Part shown: positions 45,612 to 55,740 of the stretch, piece by piece
Position numbering within the stretch: position 1 is the stretch's first letter
Layout of the letters: each line of letters opens with the position of its first letter
From: Devosia sp. Root635
Lineage (GTDB): Bacteria; Pseudomonadota; Alphaproteobacteria; Rhizobiales; Devosiaceae
Length of the DNA stretch: 64,000 nucleotides
Direction of reading: 5' to 3'
Assembly (NCBI RefSeq): GCF_001427605.1
Contig: NZ_LMGZ01000020.1
Location: 24,056-88,055 of the forward strand
The notes under the pieces: model-generated
Seen by the model: the letters and a program-made list of their open reading frames with translations, nothing else
Database searches by the model: none
Told to the model about the DNA's origin: nothing
Program-made: the position numbers and the translations under genes

Positions 45612-46016
45612 TCAAACCTCTTCGAGTTCGATCAGCGTGCCATCGAAATCTTTCGGATGCAAAAACAGCACCAGCCGGCCATGGGCACCCGTGCTGGGGG
45701 TACCGTCCCCCAGCACACGGGCGCCGCCGGACTTGAGACTGGCGGCAGCCGCCAGGATATCGGGCACCTCGAAGCAGACATGGTGCATGCCGCCGGAGGG
45801 GTTCTTGTCGAGGAAGGCGGCGATGGGAGAGCGCTCGCCCAGCGGCTCGAGCAGTTCCACCTTGGTATTGCCGGTGTCGATGAAGACCACGGTGACGCCG
45901 TGTTCGGGCAGAGCCTGGGGCTGGCCGACATGGGCGCCGAGCAGATCGCGGTATTTCGCCGATGCCGCGGCGAGGTCGGGGACGGCGATGGCGATGTGGT
46001 TGAGGCGGCCGATCAT
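45612..46016 (-). CDS. mce: Methylmalonyl-CoA epimerase
   Basis: 134-residue VOC-fold enzyme that interconverts (S)- and (R)-methylmalonyl-CoA. Metal ligands are visible: H in RLNHIAIAVPDL at residue 6, H in GMHHVCFEVPD at about 77-78, and E in IELEEV at the C-terminus. Length agrees with bacterial epimerases. It lies 19 nt after the mutase stop in the same operon, between carboxylase and mutase products in the pathway, which supports the assignment over other VOC proteins. Confidence 0.9.
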   Translation of the reverse strand: MIGRLNHIAIAVPDLAAASAKYRDLLGAHVGQPQALPEHGVTVVFIDTGNTKVELLEPLGERSPIAAFLDKNPSGGMHHVCFEVPDILAAAASLKSGGARVLGDGTPSTGAHGRLVLFLHPKDFDGTLIELEEV

Positions 46017-46035
46017 GAGGGGGCTCTTTGCTTCG

Positions 46036-48156
46036 TCATCGATTGCTCAGCCTTCCCTCGATCTCATTCAGCACTGAAAACGCCGCGCTCAGCACATTGG
46101 TCCCCGGGCCGAAAATGCCGGCCACGCCGCAATCGAACAGGAAGTCGTAATCCTGCTCGGGAATGACGCCGCCGACGATAACGGTGACCTCGCCCAGTTC
46201 CCGATCCTTCAGCGCCGCGATCAGCTCGGGCACCAGCGTCTTGTGCCCTGCGGCCAGCGAGGAGACGCCGACGGCATCGACCCTGAGCTCGTCAACATGG
46301 GCGGCGACTTCAGGCGCGGTTTCGAACAGGTCGCCCATATGCACGGCAAAGCCGAGATCGGCAAAGGCCGAGGCGATGACCTTGGCGCCGCGATCATGCC
46401 CATCCTGCCCCATCTTGGCGATGAAGATGGAGGGTGCGCGGCCGCGCGCCGCCTTGAAGCTGTCGATGCGGGCGGAAATGGCGGCGAGTTCGGGATCGTC
46501 GCCATAGCCGCCGGCATAGACGCCTGAAATGACGCGGGTCACGGCCGAGTGGCGGCCGAACACGTCTTCCATGGCGGCGGAAATTTCGCCCAGAGTGGCG
46601 CGGGCGCGGGCCGCTTCGATGGCTGCTTCGAGGAGGTTCCCCTCGTCCTTGGCCGCATATTCGCGCAAGGCCGCCAGCATCGACTGGCACTTGCTTTCGT
46701 CGCGACTGGCGCGGACTTTGCCCAGCAGCGCCACCTGTTCGGCGCGCACCTTGGCATTGTCGATCTCGCGCACGTCGATGGCATCTTCCACGTCGAGCCG
46801 GTAGCGATTGACGCCGACAATGACATCCTCGCCGCGGTCGACGCGGGCCTGGCGCAGGGCGGCGGCCTTTTCGATTTCGAGCTTGGGGCCGCCGGACTGC
46901 ACTGCCTGGGTCATGCCGCCGGCCATTTCGGCCTCGCCGATCAGTCGTTTCGCCTCTGCGACCAGCTGGCTGGTCAAAGCCTCGACATAATAGGAGCCGC
47001 CCAGTGGATCGACGACGTCGGTGATGCGCGATTCATGCTGCAGGATAAGCTGGGTATTGCGGGCGATGCGGCTGGAAAACTCGGTGGGCAGGGCGATGGC
47101 TTCGTCGAAGCTGTTGGTATGCAGCGACTGCGTGCCGCCCAATGTCGCGGCCAGCGCCTCGATCGTGGTGCGCACGATATTGTTGTGCGGGTCCTGCTCG
47201 GTGAGGGACACGCCCGAAGTCTGGCAATGGGTGCGCAGCATCTTGGAGCGGGCATCCTTGGCGCCCAGCCCGGTCATGATCTCGCTCCAAAGCTGGCGCG
47301 CGGCGCGCAGCTTGGCGACTTCGAGGAAGAAGTTCATGCCGATGCCGAAAAAGAAGCTCAGCCGCCCGGCAAAGGCGTCAATATCGAGTCCGCGCGCCTG
47401 GGCGGCGCGGACATATTCCATGCCGTCGGCCAGCGTATAGGCCAGCTCCTGCACCGCCGTCGCCCCGGCTTCGTGCATATGATAGCCGGAAATCGAGATC
47501 GAGTTGAATTTGGGCATGTGCCGCGCCGTATGGGCGATGATATCGCCGACGATGCGCATGCTGGGCTCGGGCGGATAGATATAGGTATTGCGGACCATGA
47601 ACTCCTTGAGGATGTCGTTCTGGATGGTCCCGTCGAGCTGGGCCTGCTTCACGCCCTGCTCTTCGGCCGCAACGATGAACATGGCCAGCACCGGGATAAC
47701 CGCGCCATTCATGGTCATGGAGACGCTCATCTGATCGAGCGGAATGCCGTCGAAGAGGATTTTCATGTCCTCGACACTGTCGATGGCAACGCCCGCCTTG
47801 CCGACATCGCCGACCACGCGCGGATGGTCGCTGTCATAGCCGCGATGGGTGGCCAGGTCGAAGGCGACCGAGAGCCCCTTCTGCCCCTTCTCCAGCGCTT
47901 GGCGGTAGAAGGCATTGGATTCGCGGGCGGTGGAGAAGCCGGCATATTGGCGGATGGTCCAGGGGCGGTTGGCATACATGGTGGCACGCACGCCACGGGT
48001 GAAGGGTTCGACGCCGGGAATTTCGGCATCGGGCCCGAGATAGACCGGCTTGACCGGAATGCCGCCATAGTCGCGGTCGAGGGACGCGAGCGGGGTGTCA
48101 CGGAGTTCCTTCTGGGCCAGGGCGGCCCAGTGGGCGAAATTGGGCGTCTGGCTCAT
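46036..48156 (-). CDS. Methylmalonyl-CoA mutase
   Basis: 706 residues, single-chain catalytic subunit. The substrate-binding barrel is N-terminal ([36 protein letters not shown]), and the C-terminal cobalamin-binding domain shows [10 protein letters not shown] with the axial histidine. The ATG overlaps the pccA stop (TGATG). An upstream extension of the frame runs antisense to nothing useful and is a shadow of pccA. The enzyme turns (R)-methylmalonyl-CoA into succinyl-CoA. The GTPase chaperone MeaB is not found in the window. Confidence 0.94.
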   Translation of the reverse strand: MSQTPNFAHWAALAQKELRDTPLASLDRDYGGIPVKPVYLGPDAEIPGVEPFTRGVRATMYANRPWTIRQYAGFSTARESNAFYRQALEKGQKGLSVAFDLATHRGYDSDHPRVVGDVGKAGVAIDSVEDMKILFDGIPLDQMSVSMTMNGAVIPVLAMFIVAAEEQGVKQAQLDGTIQNDILKEFMVRNTYIYPPEPSMRIVGDIIAHTARHMPKFNSISISGYHMHEAGATAVQELAYTLADGMEYVRAAQARGLDIDAFAGRLSFFFGIGMNFFLEVAKLRAARQLWSEIMTGLGAKDARSKMLRTHCQTSGVSLTEQDPHNNIVRTTIEALAATLGGTQSLHTNSFDEAIALPTEFSSRIARNTQLILQHESRITDVVDPLGGSYYVEALTSQLVAEAKRLIGEAEMAGGMTQAVQSGGPKLEIEKAAALRQARVDRGEDVIVGVNRYRLDVEDAIDVREIDNAKVRAEQVALLGKVRASRDESKCQSMLAALREYAAKDEGNLLEAAIEAARARATLGEISAAMEDVFGRHSAVTRVISGVYAGGYGDDPELAAISARIDSFKAARGRAPSIFIAKMGQDGHDRGAKVIASAFADLGFAVHMGDLFETAPEVAAHVDELRVDAVGVSSLAAGHKTLVPELIAALKDRELGEVTVIVGGVIPEQDYDFLFDCGVAGIFGPGTNVLSAAFSVLNEIEGRLSNR

Positions 48157-50153
48157 CACACCGCCTCGAATTCGATCATGACCTGGTCTACCGCCAGCAC
48201 GGCGCCGGGCACGACATGGACCTTGCCGACCCGCGCCCGCTTTTCGGCCTTGAGCACGTTTTCCATCTTCATGGCCTCGACAATGGCCAGGGTCTGGCCG
48301 TCCTCGACGATATCGCCTTCGGCCACATCGACGCGCACGACCTGGCCCGGCATGGGGCAGAGCAGGAAGCGGCTCATGTCGGGCGGGACTTTCACCGGCA
48401 TGTGATGCCAAAGATCGGCGATATGCCAAGGCAGAACCTTGGCGTCGATATCGACGCCGCCCAATTTGATGCGGCATCCCATCGTCGTTGGGTAGACCTT
48501 GAGCCGGTCCCGGCCATAACCCTTGATCTGCATCGACGCCACGGTGTCGCCGAACTGCCAATCGAAGTGCTCGACTTGGGGGCAATGATCGTTGCCGATG
48601 GCGAGTTCATAGCCTTCGCCATAAACTTCGATGGAAACTTTCTCCTGCTCGTCATTGAAGATGACGTCGTATTGGCCGTAATCCTCATCAAGGTAGGGAG
48701 CGCGGTCGAGGTTACCGTGCCGCATACCGGCCTTGAGTCGGATAATGGCTGCGGCAGCGATGATTTTCATACGCTGCGTTTCATCGGGAACAGGGTTGCG
48801 GAACCCGTCGGGAAATTCCTCGGCAATATAGCCCGTCGTAAGCCGCCCTGCGCGGAAGCGCTCCTGCCCCATCACCGTCGACAGGAACGGCAGGTTATTG
48901 CCCACGCCTTCCACCTCGAAACTGTCGAGCGCCGCCGCCATCGCGTCCACGGCCGCGATGCGAGTCGGCGCCCAGGTGCAGAGCTTGGCGATCATCGGGT
49001 CGTAGAAGGTGGAAATCTCGCCACCCTCGAACACGCCGGTATCGTTGCGCACGGTGTCGGTTTCCGCCGGTGGCCTGTAGCGGGTGAGCCTTCCGGTGGA
49101 CGGCAGGAAATTGCGATAGGGGTCTTCGGCATAGAGCCGGCTTTCGATAGCCCAGCCATTGCGCTGCACCTGACCCTGAGTCAGCGGCAGCTTTTCGCCA
49201 TTGGCGACGCGCAGCATCAGCTCCACCAGGTCGAGGCCGGTGATCAGTTCGGTCACCGGATGTTCGACTTGCAGCCGCGTATTCATTTCGAGGAAGTAGA
49301 AATTGCGATCCTTGTCGACGATGAATTCCACCGTGCCGGCGCTCTGATAGCCCACCGCCTTGGCCAAAGCGACGGACTGCTCGCCCATGGCCTGGCGCGT
49401 GGCGTCATCGAGGAAGGGCGAGGGCGCTTCCTCGATGACCTTCTGGTTGCGCCGCTGGATGGAGCATTCGCGCTCGTTGAGATAGAGCGCGTTGCCATGC
49501 GCGTCGGCGATGAGCTGGATTTCGATATGGCGCGGTTCGGTGACGAATTTCTCGATGAAGATGCGGTCGTCGCCAAACGATGATGCCGCCTCGGATTTGG
49601 AGCGCTCGAAGCCCTCGCGCGCCTCGGCATCACTATGGGCAATGCGCATGCCCTTGCCGCCGCCACCGGCCGAGGCCTTGATCATGACGGGATAGCCGAT
49701 GGACCGCGCGATGGTGACGGCGTGCTCGGCGTCATCGATCAGCCCCATATGGCCGGGCACGGTGGAGACGCCGGCCTCGGCGGCGATCTTCTTGGAGGCG
49801 ATCTTGTCGCCCATCGCCTCGATGGCTTTGACCGGCGGGCCGACGAAGATGATGCCGGCGGCGTCCAGCGCCTCGGCGAATTTCGGATTTTCCGACAGGA
49901 AGCCATAGCCGGGATGCACGGCCTGCGCGCCGGTCTGCTTGCAGGCGGCGATGATCTTGTCGATCTGGAGATAGCTGTCCTTGGCGGGCGACGGCCCGAT
50001 ATGCACGGCCTCGTCGGCCATGCGGACATGCAGGGCCTCCCGGTCGGCATCGGAATAGACCGCGACCGTGGCAATGCCCATCTTCTGCGCCGTCTTGATG
50101 ACTCGGCAGGCGATTTCACCGCGATTGGCGATGAGGAGTTTGGTGATGGTCAT
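48156..50153 (-). CDS. pccA: Propionyl-CoA carboxylase alpha subunit (biotin carboxylase plus biotin carrier)
   Basis: 665 residues. The N-terminal biotin carboxylase domain has [13 protein letters not shown] at the start and the ATP-grasp segment [15 protein letters not shown] at about 158-172, a middle BT domain, and the biotin carrier at the C-terminus with EAMKMEN, biotinylated lysine at about K629. Together with PccB it carboxylates propionyl-CoA to (S)-methylmalonyl-CoA. The BT middle domain and genomic position distinguish it from AccC and methylcrotonyl-CoA carboxylase. Copy C of the intergenic element lies between it and pccB. Confidence 0.94.
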   Translation of the reverse strand: MTITKLLIANRGEIACRVIKTAQKMGIATVAVYSDADREALHVRMADEAVHIGPSPAKDSYLQIDKIIAACKQTGAQAVHPGYGFLSENPKFAEALDAAGIIFVGPPVKAIEAMGDKIASKKIAAEAGVSTVPGHMGLIDDAEHAVTIARSIGYPVMIKASAGGGGKGMRIAHSDAEAREGFERSKSEAASSFGDDRIFIEKFVTEPRHIEIQLIADAHGNALYLNERECSIQRRNQKVIEEAPSPFLDDATRQAMGEQSVALAKAVGYQSAGTVEFIVDKDRNFYFLEMNTRLQVEHPVTELITGLDLVELMLRVANGEKLPLTQGQVQRNGWAIESRLYAEDPYRNFLPSTGRLTRYRPPAETDTVRNDTGVFEGGEISTFYDPMIAKLCTWAPTRIAAVDAMAAALDSFEVEGVGNNLPFLSTVMGQERFRAGRLTTGYIAEEFPDGFRNPVPDETQRMKIIAAAAIIRLKAGMRHGNLDRAPYLDEDYGQYDVIFNDEQEKVSIEVYGEGYELAIGNDHCPQVEHFDWQFGDTVASMQIKGYGRDRLKVYPTTMGCRIKLGGVDIDAKVLPWHIADLWHHMPVKVPPDMSRFLLCPMPGQVVRVDVAEGDIVEDGQTLAIVEAMKMENVLKAEKRARVGKVHVVPGAVLAVDQVMIEFEAV

Positions 50154-50186
50154 TCGTGGTCCTCATCAGATTTCGAACGTGTGTCG

Positions 50187-50222
50187 CCCCCCACCCCAAC
50201 CCTCCCCGCGAGGGGGAGGGAG
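50187..50222. repeat. Intergenic TIR element fragment, copy C
   Basis: A short G/C-rich arm, CCCTCCCCGCGAGGGGGAGGG, in the 91-nt gap between pccB and pccA, preceded by CCCCCCACCCCAA. It matches the outer arms of copies B and E but no interior is left. It would fold into a stem-loop in the pcc transcript. Confidence 0.6.
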
Positions 50223-50244
50223 TCCGCTCCGTGCATGTCCAACC

Positions 50245-51777
50245 TCACAGCGGAATATTGTCGTGCTTCTTCTTCGGCATGCTGTGCGTCTTGTGCCGCA
50301 ATGTCGAAAAAGCCCGGATCACCCGCCTTCTCGTCCCATGCGGCATGATGACGTCGTCGATGAAGCCGCGCTCGGCGGCGACGAAGGGGTTGGCGAAGCG
50401 GGCTTCGTAATCGGCGGTGCGCTGGGCGATCTTGTCCTTGTCGCCCAGTTCGGACCGGTAGAGGATTTCGGTCGCGCCCTTGGCGCCCATGACGGCGATT
50501 TCGGCTGACGGCCAGGCGTAATTCACGTCGGCCTTGATGTGCTTGGAGGCCATCACGTCATAGGCGCCGCCATAGGCCTTGCGGGTGATGACGGTGACCA
50601 GTGGCACGGTGGCCTCGGCATAGGCGAAGAGCAGCTTGGCACCATGCTTGATGATGCCGCCATATTCCTGCGCGACGCCGGGCAGGAAGCCGGGCACGTC
50701 CACGAAGGTCAGGATGGGGATTTCAAAGCTGTCGCAGAAGCGGATGAAGCGGGCGGCTTTTTTGGAGGCGTTGATGTCGAGGCATCCGGCCAGCACCAAA
50801 GGCTGGTTGGCGACGATGCCGACCGTGTGGCCGTCGAGCCTGATGAAACCGCAGAGAATATTGCCGGCATGGTCCTGCTGGATTTGCAGGAATTCGCCCT
50901 CGTCGGCGACCTTTTCGATCACCTCGCGCATATCGTAGGGCTTGTTGGCGCTGTCGGGGATGATGGTGTCGAGGCTGTCGTCGCGCCGGTCCACCGGGTC
51001 ATGGGTGGTGAGACGCGGGGGCTTCTGGCCGGCGGCGAGGGGCAGATAGGCGAACAGGCGGCGGACTTCGAGCAGGGTTTCGATGTCGTTGTCGAAGGCG
51101 GCGTCGGCCACCGAGGAAATTTTCGTATGGGTCGAGGCGCCGCCGAGTTCTTCCTGCGTCACCGTTTCGTTGGTGACGGTCTTCACCACGTCCGGGCCGG
51201 TGACGAACATGTAGCTCGTGTCCTTGACCATGTAGATGAAGTCGGTCATGGCGGGGGAATAAACCGCGCCGCCGGCACAGGGGCCCATGATGACCGAGAT
51301 TTGTGGCACCGCGCCGGAGGCCTGCACGTTGCGCCAGAACACGTCGGCATAGCCGCCCAGTGACGCTACGCCCTCCTGGATGCGGGCGCCGCCGCTGTCA
51401 TTGAGGCCAATGACCGGGGCGCCATTCTGTAGCGCCAAGTCCATGATCTTGCAGATTTTCTTGGCATGGGTTTCCGAGAGCGAGCCGCCGAAGACGGTGA
51501 AATCCTGGCTGAACACATAGACCATCCTTCCCTCGATCGTGCCCCAGCCGGTGACCACGCCATCACCGGGAATGATGGTATCGGCCATGTTGAAATCGGT
51601 CGCCCGATGGGTGACGAACATGTCGTATTCTTCGAATGAGCCGGGATCGAGCAGGACATCGAGCCGTTCGCGGGCGGTGAGCTTGCCCTTGCCATGCTGG
51701 GTATCGATGCGTCTTTGCCCGCCGCCGAGGCGAGCTTGCATGCGCTTTTCTTCCAGTTCGCCGATGATTTTCTGCAT
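50245..51777 (-). CDS. pccB: Propionyl-CoA carboxylase beta subunit (carboxyltransferase)
   Basis: 510 residues with the carboxyltransferase fold: [20 protein letters not shown] at about 32-51, [20 protein letters not shown] near 95, [20 protein letters not shown] near 165, and [18 protein letters not shown] near the end, characteristic of PccB. Transfers CO2 from biotin to propionyl-CoA. First gene of the minus-strand propionate operon, divergent from the ScfR/PccR-type regulator with a 119-nt gap. Confidence 0.94.
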   Translation of the reverse strand: MQKIIGELEEKRMQARLGGGQRRIDTQHGKGKLTARERLDVLLDPGSFEEYDMFVTHRATDFNMADTIIPGDGVVTGWGTIEGRMVYVFSQDFTVFGGSLSETHAKKICKIMDLALQNGAPVIGLNDSGGARIQEGVASLGGYADVFWRNVQASGAVPQISVIMGPCAGGAVYSPAMTDFIYMVKDTSYMFVTGPDVVKTVTNETVTQEELGGASTHTKISSVADAAFDNDIETLLEVRRLFAYLPLAAGQKPPRLTTHDPVDRRDDSLDTIIPDSANKPYDMREVIEKVADEGEFLQIQQDHAGNILCGFIRLDGHTVGIVANQPLVLAGCLDINASKKAARFIRFCDSFEIPILTFVDVPGFLPGVAQEYGGIIKHGAKLLFAYAEATVPLVTVITRKAYGGAYDVMASKHIKADVNYAWPSAEIAVMGAKGATEILYRSELGDKDKIAQRTADYEARFANPFVAAERGFIDDVIMPHGTRRRVIRAFSTLRHKTHSMPKKKHDNIPL

Positions 51778-51859
51778 GCTCGCACCCTGTTATCAGGCAG
51801 CAGACTAGCGCTTTGCGCCATCTTGCCCAAGACGGGAAAGGGCAAGCGTGTTACAGTCA

Positions 51860-51877
51860 CACAAGATTAGTTTTGTG
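51860..51877. promoter_or_regulatory. Inverted-repeat operator candidate between pccB and its regulator
   Basis: CACAA (51860-51864) and TTGTG (51873-51877) flank eight bases; further TTTTGTG/TTTGTG repeats follow at 51880-51893 with about 10-nt periodicity, leading straight into the regulator start codon. The A/T-rich block stands out in this GC-rich region. It is likely a binding site for the divergent ScfR/PccR-type regulator. It does not resemble the Rhodobacter PccR site I recall. Confidence 0.5.
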
Positions 51878-51896
51878 ATTTTGTGGATTTGTGAAG

Positions 51897-53309
51897 ATGG
51901 CGGCACGCAAGGTCTTTGCCGGGGCGCGATTGCGGGCTTTGCGCAGCCAGCACAGGCTGACGCAGAGCGAGCTGGCAACGCGGCTCGATATTTCGGCCTC
52001 CTATGTCAACCAACTCGAATCCAACCAGCGGCCGCTGACCGCCTCGGTGATGCTGGCTTTGGCCGACGGGTTCAATCTCGATCTCAGCGAGCTGATGACC
52101 GACGCGTCCGACCGGCTGGTGGCCGATCTGCGCGAGGCGCTGGCCGATCCGGTCTTCGGCGAGGCGGTGCCGAACCTGCAGGAACTCAAGACCGTCGCCA
52201 CCAATGCCCCTGATATGGCGCGGGCCATGCTGCAGCTCTACGAGAGCTATCGGAAAACCAATGAGCGGCTGGCCGGGGTGGATGCGGCGCTGACGCGCGA
52301 TCCGCAATCGTCGATGCAGACGGCCTATGAGGAAGTGCGCGACTTTTTCCACTATGCCGACAACTATATCGACCCGCTCGACCGGGCGGCCGAGGCGCTG
52401 GCGACGGAACTGGGTGAATTCGGGCCGGATCGGCTGCGGCGGCTCATCACCTATTGCGCCGAGATGCACAATATCAAGGTGACGCTGACTCAACCGCTGG
52501 CCGGCGATACCATCACCCAGTTCGACCGCGCCAACAGGGACCTGCTGGTCAACAGCCGGCTCGATCCGTCGACGCAGTTCTTCCAGATCGCGGTGACCCT
52601 GGCCGGGCTGGAGCAGGCGACCTTGCTGGGGCAGTTGCTCGACGGCGCCAGCTTCAAGACAGTGGAGGCGTGCGACATTGCCCGCATGGGGCTGGCCAAC
52701 TATTTCGCCGGCGCCCTGCAGATGCCCTATGGCGCTTTCCTGGGGGCGGCCGAGGCGCATCGCTATGATATCGAGGAATTGGCGCATCTGTTCGGTGCCA
52801 GCCTGGAACAGGTGGCCCATCGCTTGTCGACCATGCAGCGACCCCGCGAGCGGGGTGTGCCGTTTTTCTTCGCGCGGGTGGATGCGGCGGGGACGATCAC
52901 CAAGCGCCATTCGGCCACGGCCCTGCAATTCGCCCGCTTCGGCGGGGCTTGTCCGCTGTGGAATGTGCATCGCGCCTTCGAGGGTCGGGGAGAGATCATC
53001 AGGCAACTGGCTGAGACGCCTGACGGTAACCGCTATCTGTGCCTCGCCTGGTCATCCGAAAAGCGCTCGGGCGGCTATCACGGCACCGTCAGACGCTATG
53101 CCTATGCCCTGGGTTGTGAAGTGAGCCATGCCGGGCGCACCGTTTATGGCGCCGATATCGATCCGACGCGGGCGGCGTTCGATCCGATCGGCATTTCCTG
53201 CCGCATCTGCGAGCGGCGGAACTGTCCGCAACGCTCGGTGCCGCCGCTGGCATCAGCGATCAGCGTGCCGGCCGATCGACGCAGCATTGTGCCGTATGAG
53301 ATCGGGTGA
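51897..53309 (+). CDS. Short-chain fatty acyl transcriptional regulator (ScfR/PccR family)
   Basis: 470 residues. N-terminal XRE-type helix-turn-helix (RLRALRSQHRLTQSELATRLDISASYVNQLESNQRPLT, about residues 11-48), a central region of the IrrE/ImmA-like peptidase fold (YAEMHNIKV... to about 290), and a C-terminal domain with four cysteines in CRICERRNCPQR. This is the architecture of regulators that activate propionyl-CoA carboxylase and related genes (PccR in Rhodobacter sphaeroides). It is divergent from pccB. ATG at 51897 has GTGAAG context; GTG at 51891 would add two residues. Confidence 0.88.
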   Translation: MAARKVFAGARLRALRSQHRLTQSELATRLDISASYVNQLESNQRPLTASVMLALADGFNLDLSELMTDASDRLVADLREALADPVFGEAVPNLQELKTVATNAPDMARAMLQLYESYRKTNERLAGVDAALTRDPQSSMQTAYEEVRDFFHYADNYIDPLDRAAEALATELGEFGPDRLRRLITYCAEMHNIKVTLTQPLAGDTITQFDRANRDLLVNSRLDPSTQFFQIAVTLAGLEQATLLGQLLDGASFKTVEACDIARMGLANYFAGALQMPYGAFLGAAEAHRYDIEELAHLFGASLEQVAHRLSTMQRPRERGVPFFFARVDAAGTITKRHSATALQFARFGGACPLWNVHRAFEGRGEIIRQLAETPDGNRYLCLAWSSEKRSGGYHGTVRRYAYALGCEVSHAGRTVYGADIDPTRAAFDPIGISCRICERRNCPQRSVPPLASAISVPADRRSIVPYEIG

Positions 53310-53349
53310 GGTGTCTCAGTCGGGGGCGTTTGGGTGCCCCATAGGATGA

Positions 53350-53416
53350 CCCCCTCCCCAGCTCTGCTACGGCCCTGCGGGCCGAGCGACGCTACCCTCC
53401 CCTCAAGGGGGAGGGA
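53350..53416. repeat. Intergenic TIR element, copy D (half element)
   Basis: Sequence CCCCTCCCCAGCTCTGCTACG...GGGCCGAGCGACGCTACCCTCC followed by the arm CCTCAAGGGGGAGGG. It corresponds to the right half of copy E and to copy F in reverse. It lies between the convergent regulator and carbonic anhydrase genes. No coding content. Confidence 0.75.
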
Positions 53417-53446
53417 GGGCAGGCGGCGAAATTCGGTGGCCGATCA

Positions 53447-54001
53447 TCACGCCGGATCGAAATCGCCGGGTCTGGTGCCGACCTCCACCATGCCGGCAGC
53501 GAAGCGCCTGGCGTTTTTCACGTAGCGGTCGGCCGAGGCCGCCAGGTTCCTGACGCCCGCTTCGTCGATCTCGCGGATGACCTTGCCCGGCGCGCCGACG
53601 ACCATGGAATTGTCGGGGATCACCTTGTTTTCGGTGATGAGGGCATTGGCGCCGATCAGGCAGTTCTTGCCGATTTTGGCGCCGTTGAGCACGGTGGCAC
53701 CCATGCCGATCAGCGTATTGTCGCCGATGGTGCAGCCATGGACGATGGCCGAATGACCGATCGTGCAGTTTTCCCCGATGGTCAGGGGATAGTCCTTGTC
53801 GGTGTGCAGCACCGTGTTTTCCTGCACATTGGAGCGGGCGCCGATGGTAATCCGCTCTATATCGCCACGGGCGACCACGCCGAACCAGATGCCGGCCTCG
53901 GCGCCGACCACGATATCGCCGACCAGCACGGCGCTTGGGGCGATCCAGCCGATATCGGGGTCGATCTGCGGGACGATGCCGTCAAGGGCGTAGATGGGCA
54001 T
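53447..54001 (-). CDS. Gamma-class carbonic anhydrase-like protein
   Basis: 184 residues from ATG at 54001 (MPIYALDG). Left-handed beta-helix made of hexapeptide repeats (WIAPSAVLVGDIVVGAEAGIWFG; NCTIGHSAIVHGCTIGDNTLIGMG). The three metal-ligand histidines of gamma carbonic anhydrases are present (one in VLHTD and two in IGHSAIVHG). Enzymatic activity is not certain, as many YrdA/CaiE-like homologues are inactive on CO2. It lies 10 nt after the SelO gene and overlaps nothing; both are probably one transcript. Confidence 0.88.
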   Translation of the reverse strand: MPIYALDGIVPQIDPDIGWIAPSAVLVGDIVVGAEAGIWFGVVARGDIERITIGARSNVQENTVLHTDKDYPLTIGENCTIGHSAIVHGCTIGDNTLIGMGATVLNGAKIGKNCLIGANALITENKVIPDNSMVVGAPGKVIREIDEAGVRNLAASADRYVKNARRFAAGMVEVGTRPGDFDPA

Positions 54002-54011
54002 GGGGGCCTCC

Positions 54012-55421
54012 TCAGGGAATGATGCCATAGGCATCGCGCATCTCGGCGATTTCCGCCAGCGTACTTTCGAACAGGCCCCAATCATCGGCTTCGGCGATGG
54101 GTGCCCAGATCGCCTCCATCTCCTCGATCAGCATGGTGCGCGGCGTTTCCCGCGCAAAATAGGGGCGATCGAGGTTGACGCCTGCCGCCGGTTCGTACCG
54201 CTCCAGCGCATCGGCAATGGGGCGGAAGGCTTCGCTGGCATAGAACCCGGCCGAGGGACTGCCTGCGGCGCGTTCGGCGCTGAGCGCGCCGCCGCGCCAA
54301 TCGAAGAAGAATTGTTCATAGGGCGCCTTGCTGGCGGCGAGGAAGCCGAACAGCTCGGTGACGAAGGCGCCGTCGCTTTCGGTATCGCGCGGCTTGAGGC
54401 CGAGGCGAGCCAGCACCTGGCGGGGCAGTTCGGTACGGAAGGCGGGCCAGACGGTGTTAAGCGCCGGCTCCAGCTTTTCGATGCTGGAGAGGGGCAGGAG
54501 GCATTCGGCGAGGCGGGTGAGGTTCCAGGCCAGGGTATCGGGCTGGCGGCCGAAGCTGTAGAGGCCGGTTTCATCGAAATAGGCGGCGGTGAAATCCGGG
54601 TCGTAGGTCGGGATGAACCGCCAGGGGCCGTAGTCGAAGCTCTCGCCGGTAATATTGATATTGTCGGTATTGAGCACGCCATGCACGAACCCGGCGGCGA
54701 TCCATTGCGCCCCGAGCCGCGCGACCTTGGCGACCACCGCTTCGAGGAAGGCAGCCGGTTTGTCGGGCGCCTCGGCCAGACCAGGATAGTAATTGGCGAT
54801 GGCATAATCGAGCAGTTGGGCGAGCCCTTCATTGTCTTCGAGATAGGCCAGGCGCTGGAAGGTGCCGATGCGGATATGGCTGTGGCTGAGCCGGACCAGC
54901 ACCGACGATCTTGCGGGCGAAGGCTCGTCGCCGCGATACAGTTCTTCGCCGGTTTCGATCAGCGAAAAACTCTTGGACGTATAGACGCCCAGCGCTTCGA
55001 GCATTTCGGTGGCCAGCACTTCGCGCACGCCGCCCTTGAGCGTCAGCCTGCCGTCCCCGCCACGCGACCACGGCGTCTTGCCGCCGCCCTTGGTGCCGAA
55101 ATCCATCAGGCGCCCATCTGACAGGTCATAGCCCTGGGCGAAAAGGAAGCCGCGGCCGTCGCCGAGATCGGCATTGTAGCTGCGGAACTGGTGGCCGTGA
55201 TAGCGCAGCGCCAGCGGCTGGGGCAGCGAGCCGGGCAGGGGCGTAAAGCGGCCGAAATGGGCGAGCCATTGCTCGTCACCGAGATCGGCCAGCCCCATGC
55301 GGGCGGCCCAGCGCTGGTCACGGTGGCGCAATATGGTTTTGGGGAAATCGGCCGGCACGACGCGATCGAAGAAGGCGTCGCCCAAGCTTTCGTGGCTGCG
55401 GGCAGGCTGGAAGGCTGACAT
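54012..55421 (-). CDS. selO: Protein adenylyltransferase SelO (YdiU family)
   Basis: 469 residues, the usual size for the bacterial SelO pseudokinase. Recognisable parts are LRYHGHQFRSYNADLGDGRG (about 70-89), the glycine-rich GTKGGGKTPWSRGGDGRLTLKGGVRE (about 109-134), GFVHGVLNTDNINITGESFDYGPW (about 234-257) with catalytic-loop residues. SelO transfers AMP to protein Ser/Thr/Tyr and is linked to oxidative stress. The SelO selenocysteine near the C-terminus of eukaryotes is not expected here. Followed by a gamma carbonic anhydrase. Confidence 0.92.
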   Translation of the reverse strand: MSAFQPARSHESLGDAFFDRVVPADFPKTILRHRDQRWAARMGLADLGDEQWLAHFGRFTPLPGSLPQPLALRYHGHQFRSYNADLGDGRGFLFAQGYDLSDGRLMDFGTKGGGKTPWSRGGDGRLTLKGGVREVLATEMLEALGVYTSKSFSLIETGEELYRGDEPSPARSSVLVRLSHSHIRIGTFQRLAYLEDNEGLAQLLDYAIANYYPGLAEAPDKPAAFLEAVVAKVARLGAQWIAAGFVHGVLNTDNINITGESFDYGPWRFIPTYDPDFTAAYFDETGLYSFGRQPDTLAWNLTRLAECLLPLSSIEKLEPALNTVWPAFRTELPRQVLARLGLKPRDTESDGAFVTELFGFLAASKAPYEQFFFDWRGGALSAERAAGSPSAGFYASEAFRPIADALERYEPAAGVNLDRPYFARETPRTMLIEEMEAIWAPIAEADDWGLFESTLAEIAEMRDAYGIIP

Positions 55422-55505
55422 GGCGGTGATGCTAGAGCAATTTCCAATGCGGTGGAAATAACCGCCGGGGAATGTTCAGGTTGCGGTGTCCGTGTTCATC
55501 GCCTC

Positions 55506-55630
55506 CCTCCCCCTTGAGGGGAGGGAATGAGGGCGGGGGTCCTTCAGTCACCCACAGAACCACCCCCTCCCCAGCTCTGCTACGGCCCTGCGGGCCGGGC
55601 GCCGCTACCCTCCCCTCAAGGGGGAGAGAG
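55506..55630. repeat. Intergenic TIR element, copy E (most complete)
   Basis: In the 319-nt gap between the divergent selO and HAD genes. Left arm CTCCCCCTTGAGGGGAGGG, right arm CCCTCCCCTCAAGGGGGAG: terminal inverted repeats of about 20 bp around about 85 bp of interior with GGTCCTTCAGTCACCCACAG and GCTCTGCTACGGCCCTGCGG. Copy F at the window end is the same unit in the opposite orientation. The rest of the gap holds the two divergent promoters and nothing else I can name. Confidence 0.8.
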
Positions 55631-55740
55631 GCGAAGAAGGCGATGGGGTAAGGCTGCCAAGGATGGATGAGGCCGCTGCGCAACCCAGCCTTTCGCTGCC
55701 CGCCTAGCGCACAAGCGCAAATCGCCCTATATCGAGCGAG

